A stretch of DNA of 64,000 nucleotides. Origin: Chloroflexota bacterium (lineage in GTDB: Bacteria; Chloroflexota; Anaerolineae; JAAEKA01). The translations under genes were made by a program, and so were the position numbers. Positions 1 through 9,371 of the stretch are shown here, in pieces (the stretch's first letter is position 1; every line of letters begins with the position of its first letter). Under the pieces are notes generated by a model, which was not told the origin of the DNA, did not search any database, and saw only the letters and a program-made list of their open reading frames with translations. The stretch is from contig JAYELL010000051.1 of the NCBI GenBank assembly GCA_034717495.1, positions 17,282-81,281 of the forward strand. Direction: 5' to 3'.

Positions 1-1640
1 GTGACATGAACGTTATCGTTCAAAGTTCACTACTGATGCTGCTTGCCGCCTTTTTCGGCGCACTGGCAGCCCTGGGCCAGGGAGTCTGCCGGGCCCTGTT
101 GTCCCAGGGTCTGGCATTCGACATGCGTGAAGCGCTTTTCGGACATGTCCAATCCCTTTCCTTTGCCAATCTTGACCGCATGCAAACGGGTGAGCTTATA
201 ACACGACTTGCCGGCGATGTGGACATCATCCGCGCCTTCATGAGCCATGGCCTTGCCCTCTTACTGCGCGCTTTGCTCATGATCGCCGGCAGCGTCCTGT
301 TCATGTTCATCATCGACTGGCAACTGGCGCTGATCATGCTCGTTCTTCTTCCCCTGGCAGGCCTGCTCATCTGGACGGTGATGCACCTGGCGCAACCCAT
401 GTTTTTGGTAGTTCAGGAGAAACTGTCCCTGCTCAACACCGTCGTTCAGGAAAACCTGGCCGGAGTACAGGTGATCAAGGCCTTCGTACGAGAACGCTTC
501 GAGATCGGCCGCTTCGCCGTTGTCAATGAAGCCTATATGAACGAACATATCCGCGTTGGCCGACTGCTTGCCATCGCGCTGCCAGTGCTTGGAATTCTCA
601 CCAATCTGGGCATCGTCGCTGTTCTCTGGTTTGGCGGCCTGAGCGTTATCGGCGAAAGATTGTCGATCGGCCAGTTGGTGGCCTTTACCAGCTATCTCAT
701 GATTGGCATGGCACCCCTGCTGCTTCTGGGCAATATATTGACCATGGTCTCACGCGCTCAGGCCTCCACCGAACGGGTTTTTGAAGTCATGGACGTGCAG
801 GCTGCAATTCGAGTCCCGGAGCCGGCCCACACGGCGCCAGTCGTCCAGGGCCGCGTCATCTTCGACGATATCTCCTTCGGTTACCAGGGGAACAACAACG
901 GTGCAAGCACAGAAAAGGTGCTCGATCACCTCAGCCTGGTTGTGGAGCCAGGCCAACAGATCGCCCTGTTGGGTGCCACTGGCTCCGGAAAGAGTACCCT
1001 TGTCAATTTGATTCCCCGTTTCTACGATGTAGGCGGGGGCCAACTTCTGGTAGACGGCATCGATGTACGGGATTGGGATCCGAAGGTGCTCCGGTCGCGA
1101 ATTGGCGTGGTTCTTCAGCAGACGACCTTGTTTAGCGGTACAGTACGAGAGAACATCGCCTACGGCAGGCCGGACGCGCCCCTGGAAGAGGTTATAGCCG
1201 CTGCAGAAGCTGCCCAGGCCCACGATTTTATTTTGGCAATGCCCGAGGCCTACGACAGTCTGGTCGAGGAACGAGGCGCCAATCTGTCGGGCGGCCAGAA
1301 GCAGCGCATCGCCATTGCGCGCGCCCTGCTGATATCCCCAAGAATATTGATCCTGGACGATAGTACGAGTGCTGTCGATCTGGAAACCGAGGCCAACATC
1401 CAGCGGGCTCTGGACAATTTGATCGACGGGGCGACCACCTTTGTCGTGGCCCAACGAATCAACAGTGTTCTCAACGCTGACCAGATTTTGGTGCTCGACG
1501 CCGGTCAGATTGCCGCCAGGGGCACCCACCGGGAATTGCTGGAGAGCAGCCCGATCTACCAGGAGATCTTCCGATCACAACTTGGCCATGATCAACTGCC
1601 ACTTGATAGCCAATCGACCATGGATCAGCAGCCACAATGA
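1..1640 (+). CDS. ABC exporter half-transporter, degenerate-site subunit (5' partial)
   Basis: Fused membrane and ATPase half of a type IV ABC exporter. The first ATG at 6 is probably internal: the protein begins at what should be the second membrane helix, so helix 1 and the true start lie upstream. Five membrane segments are visible (about residues 5-30, 84-104, 106-127, 187-211, 223-245 from that ATG). Walker A is GATGSGKST (323-331) and the signature LSGGQ (427-431). Walker B ILILD is followed by Asp452 instead of the catalytic Glu, and the switch His is Gln483. This D/Q pair marks the degenerate subunit of heterodimeric exporters such as TM287/288 or BmrCD. The stop overlaps the next start (ATGA), indicating coupled translation with its partner. 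Substrate cannot be read from sequence; drugs or lipids are typical for the family. Confidence 0.93.
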   Translation, partial: DMNVIVQSSLLMLLAAFFGALAALGQGVCRALLSQGLAFDMREALFGHVQSLSFANLDRMQTGELITRLAGDVDIIRAFMSHGLALLLRALLMIAGSVLFMFIIDWQLALIMLVLLPLAGLLIWTVMHLAQPMFLVVQEKLSLLNTVVQENLAGVQVIKAFVRERFEIGRFAVVNEAYMNEHIRVGRLLAIALPVLGILTNLGIVAVLWFGGLSVIGERLSIGQLVAFTSYLMIGMAPLLLLGNILTMVSRAQASTERVFEVMDVQAAIRVPEPAHTAPVVQGRVIFDDISFGYQGNNNGASTEKVLDHLSLVVEPGQQIALLGATGSGKSTLVNLIPRFYDVGGGQLLVDGIDVRDWDPKVLRSRIGVVLQQTTLFSGTVRENIAYGRPDAPLEEVIAAAEAAQAHDFILAMPEAYDSLVEERGANLSGGQKQRIAIARALLISPRILILDDSTSAVDLETEANIQRALDNLIDGATTFVVAQRINSVLNADQILVLDAGQIAARGTHRELLESSPIYQEIFRSQLGHDQLPLDSQSTMDQQPQ

Positions 1641-3454
1641 CAGCCCACCAGCCAGGTAAACAGCAACCACAACGTGTTCGTCTTGGCATCGGAGGCGGTC
1701 GGCCCTCCGGTGAAAGTGCGCTGGACAGCCGCTCAGCTGTGCGGCGCCTGTTCAGCTATGCACGCCCCTATCGCGGGCGACTCATCCTTGTCGCCCTGCT
1801 GGTAGCAGGTAATACGGCAGCAATGCTGGCCGGTCCAATTCTCCTGGGCAAGGCCATCGACAACTACGTGATCCCCGCTGATGTGGCAGGCCTTTTGCGC
1901 ATTTGTTTGATCATGCTGGCCTTTTATCTGGTTGGGGGGGTTGCCGCGATTGTTTATGGCGTTATGATGGTCGATATCGCCCAGGAGCTGATGGCCGACA
2001 TCCGCCTGCAACTCTTCGCTCACATCCAGCGTCTTTCCATGGCCTACCACGACCGCCACAGGGTTGGCGACCTGATGAGCCGCATCACCAATGACACTGA
2101 GGCCATCAACCGCGTCCTGAGCAATGGCCTTGTCCAGTTCATCACCAATGTCTTGATGTTGGGTGGCATCATGGTGGCCATGTTTTTGCTTAGCTGGCAA
2201 CTGGCCATGGGCACGCTGATTATCCTGCCCTTCATGCTTTATCTGACCAGCCTGGTCACCCGGCGCAGTCGATTGGCCTTTCGGGATGTTCAACGCAGTC
2301 TGGGCGTGCTCAATGCCATCATGGAGGAAAATATCGCTGGAATTCGTGTCGTGCAGGCCTTTGCCCGCTCATCGGAAACCGAAGCGCAGTTTCGGGAGGT
2401 CAACTGGGCCAATCGGCAAGCTGGTGTTCGGGCGGATGTCATCAGCGCCGCGTTGGGGCCCATGTTCACCACCATGAGCACGATCACCATTGCTGCCACT
2501 GCTCTTCTGGGCGGCTGGTTGGCTATCCAGGGCGTCGTGACGGTGGGCGTCCTGGCAACCTTCGTTGTCTACATCATGATTTTCTTCCGTCCCATGCGCT
2601 CTATCGCCATGCTTTACAACAATCTGCAGTCCGCTCTTGCAGGGGCAGAGCGCATTTTCGAGGTATTGGATGCCCAACCGTCGGTGCAGGATAAGCCAGA
2701 TGCCCAGCCGCTGGCAAGGTTAGAGGGTTCTGTCAGTTTTGAGGATGTCACCTTTGCCTATGATCCAGGAAAACCGGTGCTGCATCACGTCAACTTCCAT
2801 GCGACGCCGGGACAGACTATCGCGCTGGTGGGGCCCACCGGCGGTGGAAAAACCACGATTATCAACCTGCTGAGCCGGTTTTACGACGTGGCTGAGGGAG
2901 CCATCACGATCGATGGACAGGACATCCGGGATCTCCGGCAGGCTGCGCTTCGGCAACACCTGGGGATCGTCCTGCAGGACACATTTCTGTTCTCCGGCAC
3001 GGTGATGGACAATATTCGCTACGGGCGACTGAAAGCCAGCGACGAGGAGGTCGTGGCTGCAGCCAGGCTGGCTAACGCCGACTGGTTCATCCGCCGTCTT
3101 CCCGGAGGCTATCAGACCCAGGTCTCGGAGCAAGGGCACAACTTCAGCGAGGGACAACGCCAGTTGCTGGCCATAGCCCGGGCCGTGCTGGCCGATCCCA
3201 GTATCCTGATATTGGACGAGGCAACCAGCAGTGTGGATTCCCGCACCGAACAACAGATTCAGGAAGCGCTGCTGCGCCTGATGGAAGGCAGGACCTCCTT
3301 TGTGATTGCCCACCGGCTCAGCACGGTACGCGATGCGGACAGGATACTGGTCGTCAACGGTGGAGAGATCATCGAAGAGGGAACCCACGAGGAATTGTTG
3401 GATCAGGGCGGCTTTTACCACAACCTCTACATGAGCCAGTTCAGAGATCAGTAG
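1637..3454 (+). CDS. ABC exporter half-transporter, catalytic-site subunit
   Basis: Partner of the preceding gene, 605 residues. A polar N-terminal tail of about 35 residues precedes six membrane helices (about 45-340). The ATPase has Walker A GPTGGGKTT (399-407), a signature reading FSEGQ (503-507), Walker B ILILD with the canonical Glu528, and switch His559. The altered signature with intact Glu/His is what is expected of the subunit that supplies the catalytic Glu in an asymmetric heterodimer (TM288/YheH-like). The start overlaps the upstream stop by four bases. The pair probably forms one inner-membrane exporter with one active and one degenerate ATP site. Confidence 0.94.
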   Translation: MTAHQPGKQQPQRVRLGIGGGRPSGESALDSRSAVRRLFSYARPYRGRLILVALLVAGNTAAMLAGPILLGKAIDNYVIPADVAGLLRICLIMLAFYLVGGVAAIVYGVMMVDIAQELMADIRLQLFAHIQRLSMAYHDRHRVGDLMSRITNDTEAINRVLSNGLVQFITNVLMLGGIMVAMFLLSWQLAMGTLIILPFMLYLTSLVTRRSRLAFRDVQRSLGVLNAIMEENIAGIRVVQAFARSSETEAQFREVNWANRQAGVRADVISAALGPMFTTMSTITIAATALLGGWLAIQGVVTVGVLATFVVYIMIFFRPMRSIAMLYNNLQSALAGAERIFEVLDAQPSVQDKPDAQPLARLEGSVSFEDVTFAYDPGKPVLHHVNFHATPGQTIALVGPTGGGKTTIINLLSRFYDVAEGAITIDGQDIRDLRQAALRQHLGIVLQDTFLFSGTVMDNIRYGRLKASDEEVVAAARLANADWFIRRLPGGYQTQVSEQGHNFSEGQRQLLAIARAVLADPSILILDEATSSVDSRTEQQIQEALLRLMEGRTSFVIAHRLSTVRDADRILVVNGGEIIEEGTHEELLDQGGFYHNLYMSQFRDQ

Positions 3455-3541
3455 AGCTTTCACCCGGAGCCTGGCGGATATGGAACTCGTGCTCGCGGAG
3501 GTGCACCATTTGAGGTAGTGACCTAGTACTCTGCGGGCTAA

Positions 3542-3604
3542 ATAACTATGCAGTAACCAAGGTCCTTCACCAGAAGTAGGGACGGTCTTTAACTGCATAC
3601 TTAT
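3542..3604. repeat. Imperfect inverted repeat between convergent genes
   Basis: Arms at 3542-3554 and 3592-3604 match at 12 of 13 positions (core ATGCAGT/ACTGCAT), with a 37-base interior that pairs only partly. It lies between the stop of the ABC exporter pair and the stop of msrQ, so it could be a bidirectional terminator or a remnant of a small mobile repeat. There is no T-run on either side. The rest of the 165-base gap shows nothing recognisable. Confidence 0.5.
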
Positions 3605-3619
3605 CTACGCCAAGCTGCA

Positions 3620-4273
3620 CTAGGCACCCGACGTAGCAGCCGACCCATCCTTCACCCGATCGACCAGTTGCATTCGCCAGCTGACCACTTTGTGCCGAAC
3701 GACCGGGATGCGCAGGATCAGGAGCAGCGCTACAATGCCACCCCAGATCAACGGTTCGCGGATGTCCGACTTGACTACCCAGGTGTAATGCACAACGACC
3801 AGGATTCCTGCCGCGTAGACGAAGCGATGCAGGCGTTTCCAGCCCTTCTTGAGGCGGCGCTGCCAGCCCCTGGTAGATGTGATCGCCAACGGTACCAGGA
3901 TCAGGAAGGCTGCAAAGCCGACCAACACATAGCGTTTTTCGGCTAACTCCAGTCCGACCAGGTTCAGGTCAAACCCGTAGTCAATACCGAAGTAGATGGT
4001 GAAGTGAATTGCGGCGTAAAAGAAGGCATAAAGCCCCAACGCCCTGCGTACCTTGATCGCCTGCCGGAAACCAAAGACTGTATTGACCGGCGTAGCAGCC
4101 AGGGAAAGCACCAACAGCACCAGGGCGGTTTTTCCGGTGCGCAGCGTGGCCTTCTGGATGGGATTGGCCGTCAGGTTACCCTGGGTGGCGTCCCAGATCA
4201 GCAGCGCGAGCGGGATCAGCGCCGCAACGTGAACGGCTATCTGGAATTTTGTGAGTTTTGGTCGGGTTAGCAT
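3620..4273 (-). CDS. msrQ: MsrQ, haem-binding membrane subunit of the MsrPQ sulfoxide reductase
   Basis: Six-helix membrane protein (217 residues) of the MsrQ/YedZ family, which carries electrons from the quinone pool or flavin to MsrP for repair of oxidised methionines in envelope proteins. His90 (YAAIHF), His149 (LHRFVY) and His162 (VVHYTW) match the conserved haem-ligand histidines. The frame extends 20 codons further to a TTG at 4333, but that extension translates a low-complexity AT-rich tract (many Leu/Tyr/Thr), so the ATG at 4273 (MLTRPKLTKF) is preferred, although no clear Shine-Dalgarno precedes it. It lies 109 bases downstream of msrP on the same strand, the usual arrangement. Confidence 0.9.
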   Translation of the reverse strand: MLTRPKLTKFQIAVHVAALIPLALLIWDATQGNLTANPIQKATLRTGKTALVLLVLSLAATPVNTVFGFRQAIKVRRALGLYAFFYAAIHFTIYFGIDYGFDLNLVGLELAEKRYVLVGFAAFLILVPLAITSTRGWQRRLKKGWKRLHRFVYAAGILVVVHYTWVVKSDIREPLIWGGIVALLLILRIPVVRHKVVSWRMQLVDRVKDGSAATSGA

Positions 4274-4289
4274 GGTGATTTTGTCGGTT

Positions 4290-4375
4290 GGGAGGGAGTG
4301 AGTAGGTAAATAGATGGGTAAATAAGTAAACAAGGAGATTGGTTGCTTCCATGTCTACTTGTTTTCCTAGCACCC
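4290..4375. repeat. Low-complexity tract upstream of msrQ
   Basis: Short runs of the type GTAAATA/GTAAACAAG followed by a TCTACTTGTTTTCCT element. The last element resembles the 16-base unit of the long tandem array at the right edge of the window (63857-64000). It separates msrP from msrQ and makes the spurious N-terminal extension of msrQ. Confidence 0.5.
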
Positions 4376-4382
4376 ACTTTCC

Positions 4383-5357
4383 CTAATAATACACGCTCAG
4401 ATCCATCCCGTCATACAGATGAGCCACCTGATCGGCGTAGCCATTGAAGGGCAACGTGGCCCGACGCTTAGTCTCGCCGATGCGCCGCTCCGTGCGCTGC
4501 GACCACCGTGGGTGCGGCACATCAGGGTTGACGTTGGCATAGAAACCATACTCATTGGGCGCGGCCGCCATCCAGAGCGACGTGGGCTGCTCGGCAACCA
4601 AATCGATCTTGACGATAGACTTGATACTCTTGAAACCGTACTTCCAGGGCACCACCAGTCGAACAGGTGCGCCGCTCTGGGGCAATAATTCCTCGCCGTA
4701 CAGCCCTGTCGACAGAAGCGCCAGGTCATTCATGGCCTCGTCCAATCGCAAGCCTTCCACATAGGGCCACTCGTACCACGGGCTGCGCATGCCTGGCATA
4801 CGCTCGGGATCGTTTACCGTTTCAAAGCGTACATATTTGGCGTCAGAGGTGGGCTGCACATCTTTCAGCAGTTTCGCCAGCGAAAAACCGAGCCAGGGAA
4901 TCACCATGGACCAGCCCTCAACGCAGCGCATCCGGTAGATCCGTTCCTCCTGGTCGTAGGTTTTGAGCAACTCCTCGATATCATAGGTCTTTGGATTGCG
5001 CACCAGGCCGCCTACCTCGACGGCCCAGGGGCGATTGGGATAGCCTTCCGCCAGCCTGGCGACTTTCTCCTTGTCGGTTGTGAACTCGTAGAAGTTATTG
5101 AAGTTGGTAATGGCCTCAAACGAAGTTGCTTCGCCGGCAACTTCGCCATTGAGTTGGGCAACGCCGGGTGTCGCTGCCGCGGAATCGGCCGCCGAACCAC
5201 CGGCCGGCGAAACAATCCCGGTCTCGGGAGAATCGCCTCGTCCGCAGGCAGCCAGCACCATTGCGCCCAGCGCCAGGGTGCCAGTTGTCTTCATGAACTT
5301 GCGTCGATCCCGATAAATATGTTGGGGGGTAATCTCTGAACTTTTGATTTCGGTCAT
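4383..5357 (-). CDS. msrP: MsrP, molybdopterin-dependent methionine sulfoxide reductase
   Basis: Catalytic subunit, 324 residues, sulfite-oxidase fold. The N-terminus has a twin-arginine motif (DRRKFMK, Arg18-Arg19), a hydrophobic stretch and a lipobox LAAC (Cys38), so it is probably exported folded by Tat and lipid-anchored. A disordered Ala/Gly/Ser-rich linker (about 40-70) follows. Cys145 in [11 protein letters not shown] matches the Cys that binds the molybdenum cofactor. The lipobox is less usual than the soluble periplasmic enzyme of proteobacteria and fits a cell without a conventional periplasm. ATG at 5357 has GGAG upstream. msrQ follows on the same strand. The 388-base gap to the divergent ugp genes holds the ugp promoter; no convincing msrP promoter was recognised. 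Confidence 0.94.
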   Translation of the reverse strand: MTEIKSSEITPQHIYRDRRKFMKTTGTLALGAMVLAACGRGDSPETGIVSPAGGSAADSAAATPGVAQLNGEVAGEATSFEAITNFNNFYEFTTDKEKVARLAEGYPNRPWAVEVGGLVRNPKTYDIEELLKTYDQEERIYRMRCVEGWSMVIPWLGFSLAKLLKDVQPTSDAKYVRFETVNDPERMPGMRSPWYEWPYVEGLRLDEAMNDLALLSTGLYGEELLPQSGAPVRLVVPWKYGFKSIKSIVKIDLVAEQPTSLWMAAAPNEYGFYANVNPDVPHPRWSQRTERRIGETKRRATLPFNGYADQVAHLYDGMDLSVYY

Positions 5358-5660
5358 GCTGTCTCCACGGAAAATGCGCTGAAAGTCGAACAGTTGCTTA
5401 TCTACAATGCCCAGAATAACGGGTCTTTATGAAGCCTTGCTTAACACCATATTACGAAAAGATTACAGAGAGTCTGTACCTTCCCTTACCAGACCATGGC
5501 TTGGCCATTATAGCCCACTTCTCGAAAAACGGCTCCCTGGCCGTTCAGGTTTCTGGCCGATGGCGCCCGATAACCAGGTTTGGTCGCAGGCCAGCCCAGT
5601 CTGCCTGGAAGCTCCTGGCAACCGCTGGATGGGTAATTTAGAACAAAGCACATCTCCAGT

Positions 5661-5689
5661 TTGACCGACAGAGACATCTGTTGTACAAT
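5661..5689 (+). promoter_or_regulatory. Sigma-70-like promoter of the ugp operon
   Basis: TTGACC (5661-5666), 17-base spacer, TACAAT (5684-5689). Predicted start of transcription near 5696, about 50 bases before the first permease ATG. It is the best promoter match in the msrP-ugpA intergenic region (5358-5745), in which nothing else was recognised. Confidence 0.6.
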
Positions 5690-5745
5690 CCAGCGTCCCC
5701 GATCATCGACCCTGACAAGATTTCCACGGAGCGAAAACCCACATC

Positions 5746-6690
5746 ATGGGCCAGGCGACTACCACAGAGGTTCATGCCACTGGCGTGACCGCAACCCGCA
5801 AGAAGCGTTGGAACAGGACAAAATCCACAGCGGAGGCATACCTGTATCTTGCGCCAACACTGATCGCCCTGGCTGTATTTGTCTTCATTCCTGTCTTTTC
5901 CTCGTTCCGTCTCAGCTTGCATCGTGTCGCGCCCTTTGGTGGAAGAGAGATATTCATTGGTCTGGAGCACTACTCACGGCTGTTGACCGATCCAGACTAT
6001 TGGAACAGTGTCAAGGTCACCTTCCTGTTCATGTTGGGCGTCGTGCCTGTCGGGTTGTTTCTGGCCGTTCTGCTGGCGGTGGCTCTCTCCTATCCGCTTC
6101 GCCATCTTTCGGGCTTGCACCGGCTACTCATCTTTGTGCCCGTCGTGATCAGCAGCGCAGTGGCAGGCGTACTCTTCAAATGGCTCTACCATCCCGTGGT
6201 TGGCTATATCAACTATTGGCTCAGCCTGATCGGCATCCAAGGACCAAATTGGTTGGCCGACAAGGATTGGGCACTGATCGCCATCATTCTGGCCACGATC
6301 TGGAAGGAGTTTGGCTTTAACGTCATCATCGCGCTTGCGGGCGTGCAGGCCATCGACGATACCTTGTACGACGCAGCCAAGGTAGATGGTGCCAACTTCT
6401 GGCAGCGCCTGTTCCAGATTACGATACCGCTGCTTACGCCCACGCTCTTCTTCCTGCTGATTATCAACATCATCCACACCTTCGAGGCCTTCGGCCAAAT
6501 CCACGTCCTGACCGAAGGGGGCCCCGGTCAGGCAACCAACACCATGGTCTATTCCATTTTCTATGATGCGTTTGTGGGTACACCCCAGCGCGGTATTGCC
6601 TCGGCACAAGCCTATCTGTTGGCACTCATGGTTATCGCCATGTCATTCGCCCAGTTCTTCGGGCTTGAACGAAAGGTGCACTATCAATGA
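5746..6690 (+). CDS. ugpA: UgpA/MalF-type ABC permease, probable glycerol-3-phosphate uptake
   Basis: Binding-protein-dependent permease, 314 residues, with a basic N-terminal tail (1-30) and six predicted membrane helices. The cytoplasmic EAA loop that contacts the ATPase is at about 209-229 (YDAAKVDGANFWQ, then IPLL). The assignment to glycerol-3-phosphate uptake rests on context: the operon's binding protein is UgpB-like and is followed by a glycerophosphodiester phosphodiesterase. The stop overlaps the next start as ATGA. A sugar substrate cannot be excluded from this subunit alone. Confidence 0.85.
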   Translation: MGQATTTEVHATGVTATRKKRWNRTKSTAEAYLYLAPTLIALAVFVFIPVFSSFRLSLHRVAPFGGREIFIGLEHYSRLLTDPDYWNSVKVTFLFMLGVVPVGLFLAVLLAVALSYPLRHLSGLHRLLIFVPVVISSAVAGVLFKWLYHPVVGYINYWLSLIGIQGPNWLADKDWALIAIILATIWKEFGFNVIIALAGVQAIDDTLYDAAKVDGANFWQRLFQITIPLLTPTLFFLLIINIIHTFEAFGQIHVLTEGGPGQATNTMVYSIFYDAFVGTPQRGIASAQAYLLALMVIAMSFAQFFGLERKVHYQ

Positions 6691-7553
6691 GCTCCACCAA
6701 CACTTCCCCGTCACCTCGCGGGAGACGCCGTCTGGATATGGGTGAACTGGCCATGCAGATTTTCCTTTTCAGCGTGGGGTTAGCTATTTCCCTTCCCATT
6801 ATCATTGCGGCGTTTACCAGCTTCAAAGCGCCACAGGAGGTAATCACCTACCCACCGAAGTTCTTTCCTTCGGAGTGGACGCTAAGGAACTACGAGGTGG
6901 CTTTCAGCGCCGTTCCCTTCGCCCGTTTTCTGCTGAATAGCTTTATCCAAAGTTCGTTGATAACCGTGGGACAGGTCCTCTTCAGCGTTCTTGCTGCCTT
7001 CGCCCTGGCCACTCTGGATTTCCCGGGTCGCGAGGCCATCTTCTTCATTATCATCGGCAGCCTGATGATCCCTTTCGAGCTGACCTTTATTCCCAACTTC
7101 CAGTTCGTGACCGGGCTGGGTTGGGCCAACGCCTATTCGGGGTTGACAATCCCGTTCCTGGCCAGTGCATTTGGTGTATTCCTGCTGCGCCAGTTTTTCC
7201 TCAGTATCCCGCGAGACCTGCACGATGCCTCGCTGATCGATGGCGCCAGCAATTGGCGCTACCTGTGGACTATCGTCGTCCCCCTGAGCAAGGGTGCCAT
7301 CGGCGCTTTTGCTATCTTCGCTTTTTTGAGCGCCTGGAATCAGTATCTTTGGCCCCTGGTCATCACTGATACCGTCGAAATGCGCACGATCCAGATCGGT
7401 ATCCGCTTCTTCATGACCAACATCGAGCGGGGTGCCGATTGGGGTGCTGTGATGGCCGGCTCAATCATTGCATTGCTGCCGACCCTGGCGGCTTTTTTGG
7501 TTGCCCAAAAGCAATTGGTCAAGGGCATCGCCATGACCGGTTTGAAGGGCTAA
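6687..7553 (+). CDS. ugpE: UgpE/MalG-type ABC permease
   Basis: Second permease of the importer, 288 residues, six membrane helices, EAA loop at about 179-200 (DASLIDGASNWRYLW, then VVPL). Translation is coupled to the upstream permease by a four-base overlap, so the two are made in equal amounts for the heterodimeric channel. No ATPase (UgpC) is encoded in this operon; the importer presumably shares an MalK/MsmX-like ATPase encoded elsewhere, as many such systems do. A stem-loop follows eight bases after the stop. Confidence 0.86.
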   Translation: MSSTNTSPSPRGRRRLDMGELAMQIFLFSVGLAISLPIIIAAFTSFKAPQEVITYPPKFFPSEWTLRNYEVAFSAVPFARFLLNSFIQSSLITVGQVLFSVLAAFALATLDFPGREAIFFIIIGSLMIPFELTFIPNFQFVTGLGWANAYSGLTIPFLASAFGVFLLRQFFLSIPRDLHDASLIDGASNWRYLWTIVVPLSKGAIGAFAIFAFLSAWNQYLWPLVITDTVEMRTIQIGIRFFMTNIERGADWGAVMAGSIIALLPTLAAFLVAQKQLVKGIAMTGLKG

Positions 7554-7561
7554 CCCGTGAA

Positions 7562-7586
7562 GCAGCGAGCCTTTCTTCCTCGCTGC
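7562..7586 (+). terminator. Stem-loop between ugpE and ugpB
   Basis: Perfect 8-bp stem GCAGCGAG/CTCGCTGC with a 9-base loop, directly after the ugpE stop and without a T-run. It may terminate partially or protect the upstream mRNA. Both would allow the binding protein to be expressed at a different level from the permeases. The remaining 237 bases before ugpB show no other clear signal. Confidence 0.5.
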
Positions 7587-7823
7587 ATGTTCAATCAGAT
7601 CCAACGTTGCTCCGAGAGGACAAGTCGCGCAGAAGCTCCAGGTTTGGCCTGGTAGGAAAGCCTGGCCCTTACTCGAGTGCGACTCTGTGGACAAAGGGAA
7701 TTTCCACAAGTGCGAACCATCCATTGTCCGCCCTGGGCAAGATTGGATCTGATCTGTCGGCTGTCGATCTACCGTTCCGATTCACCCTGTTTCTTTATCA
7801 AACCTTAATGGAGGATCTACCTG

Positions 7824-9239
7824 ATGAACCGTATCTACACACTGACCGCCTTGCTTGTCCTGCTGGCGCTGCTGGTTACCGCCTGCGCTGCGCCAGCTGC
7901 GCCGGTTCCTGTCCCTGAAAAGCCCGCTACCGAAGAAGAAGCGGCTGCAGAGCCCGCTACCGAAGAAGAAGCGGCAGAGCCCGCCGGAGAGGCTATCGCC
8001 CTGAATTTCTGGCATGCCATGGGTGGCAATCTGGGAGAAACGGTCAACGAACTGACCGAGCGCTTCAACAACAGCCAGGACGAAATCGTCGTTACCGCCA
8101 CATACCAGGGTAGCTACGACGACACCTACAACGCCTTGCTGGCTGCCTTCGAGACCGGCGGCGAGCCCAACATTACCCAAAACTTCGACCTGGCTTCCCA
8201 GACCATGTTCGACACCGGTCGTCTGATTCCTGCCTGGCAGCTGGGCGAGGCCGAGGGCTACGACTTCGACATCTTCGTGCCGGCCGTCCGTGACTACTAC
8301 TCCGACGAGAACGGCATGGTCGCCATGGCCTTCAACAGCAGCACACCGCTGCTCTACTACAACGCCGACATGTTCGAGGCCGCCGGGGTAGAGATGCCCG
8401 AGGGCAGCATGGCCTTTAGCGAGTTCAAGGCCCTGTGCGACGACCTGATGGCGGCCGAGGTGGCCCCCTATTGCTTCACCTTTGGTCAGGTGGGCTGGTA
8501 TTTCGAGCAGATCCTGGCCAACAGTGGTGGGCTCTACTTCAACGAGGACAACGGCCGGACCGGCCGGCCCACCGAGGTCATGTTCAACGAGGGCCAGGGC
8601 GTCGAGGTCTTCACCTTCTTGACCGACCTGATCAACGAGGGATATGCCCCCAATCTGGGCAAGACCTGGACCGATACCGACAGCACGTTCACAACCCAGC
8701 AAGCCGCTATCCAGATCGACTCCACGTCCGATGTGTCGATCATCACAAACAGCGAGCACGAGGTAGGCACCGCCTTTATTCCCCACAGCGACAGCAGCGA
8801 CCGTAACGGCGTCATCATCGGTGGCGCAGCCCTGTGGCTGATAGACGCGGATGACGCTGCGGCGAACGACGCGGCCTGGCAGTTCATGAAGTTCATGGCC
8901 GAGCCGGAGCAGCAGGTCACCTGGCATACCAACTCCGGCTACTTCCCGGTGCGCACTGACGTGGCGGACAACGAGGAAGTACAGGCATTCTGGGCCGAGA
9001 ATCCCAACTTTGTCACCGCTATCGATCAGCTTGCCACCACACCGACGACTTTGGAGGATGGTTCACCCAACTATGCGGTGCTGGGCGGCCGCGCCGGCCC
9101 CTTCCCCGCCATTCGCCAGATCATCGTTGAATCCTATAGTCGCGTTCTGGATGATGGCCTGAGCCCTCAGGAAGCCCTGGACGAGGCGGCCAAGAAGGCC
9201 AACGAGGAACTGGCCAACTACAACCAATTCTTCGAATAG
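7824..9239 (+). CDS. ugpB: UgpB-like glycerol-3-phosphate-binding lipoprotein
   Basis: Extracytoplasmic solute-binding protein, 471 residues. Lipoprotein signal with lipobox VTAC (Cys21), then an acidic Pro/Ala/Glu linker made of two copies of a PATEEEAA unit (about 34-50). The mature start, NFWHAMGGNLGETVNEL, closely resembles UgpB (FWHSM..EL), and GSYDDTYNALLAAF matches the following UgpB segment. ATG at 7824 has GGAGG nine bases upstream. It follows the two permease genes after a 270-base gap with a stem-loop. The next gene makes the likely substrate, supporting glycerol-3-phosphate or glycerophosphodiester binding. Confidence 0.88.
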   Translation: MNRIYTLTALLVLLALLVTACAAPAAPVPVPEKPATEEEAAAEPATEEEAAEPAGEAIALNFWHAMGGNLGETVNELTERFNNSQDEIVVTATYQGSYDDTYNALLAAFETGGEPNITQNFDLASQTMFDTGRLIPAWQLGEAEGYDFDIFVPAVRDYYSDENGMVAMAFNSSTPLLYYNADMFEAAGVEMPEGSMAFSEFKALCDDLMAAEVAPYCFTFGQVGWYFEQILANSGGLYFNEDNGRTGRPTEVMFNEGQGVEVFTFLTDLINEGYAPNLGKTWTDTDSTFTTQQAAIQIDSTSDVSIITNSEHEVGTAFIPHSDSSDRNGVIIGGAALWLIDADDAAANDAAWQFMKFMAEPEQQVTWHTNSGYFPVRTDVADNEEVQAFWAENPNFVTAIDQLATTPTTLEDGSPNYAVLGGRAGPFPAIRQIIVESYSRVLDDGLSPQEALDEAAKKANEELANYNQFFE

Positions 9240-9321
9240 GTCACAGCCAGGTGAATCAGGGTTTGAACTCGTGCCGGCCCTTTTTCACTTAACCTGAGTT
9301 TCTGTTTTTTCGACAAACCAT

Positions 9322-9354
9322 GTGGTGCGTAGCAGACCATACGCTACGCACCAC
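9322..9354 (+). terminator. Strong stem-loop between ugpB and ugpQ
   Basis: Perfect 12-bp stem (GTGGTGCGTAGC and its complement) with a 9-base loop. It lies 82 bases after the ugpB stop and 17 bases before the ugpQ ATG. There is no T-run. It could end the ugpB transcript or sequester the start region of the next gene, which lacks an obvious Shine-Dalgarno. Confidence 0.55.
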
Positions 9355-9371
9355 TTCCCAGCTTTTGCCCT

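Noticed and set aside
750..1529. 259-residue minus-strand ORF opposite the first ABC gene
   Set aside because: It is the antisense shadow of conserved ATPase motifs; no start signal and no family features.
3620..4333. TTG 4333 start for msrQ
   Set aside because: The extra 20 residues translate an AT-rich simple repeat; family proteins begin near the ATG at 4273.
7782..8927. 381-residue minus-strand ORF opposite ugpB
   Set aside because: Shadow of a GC-biased gene; His/Gly/Val-rich low-complexity translation without motifs.
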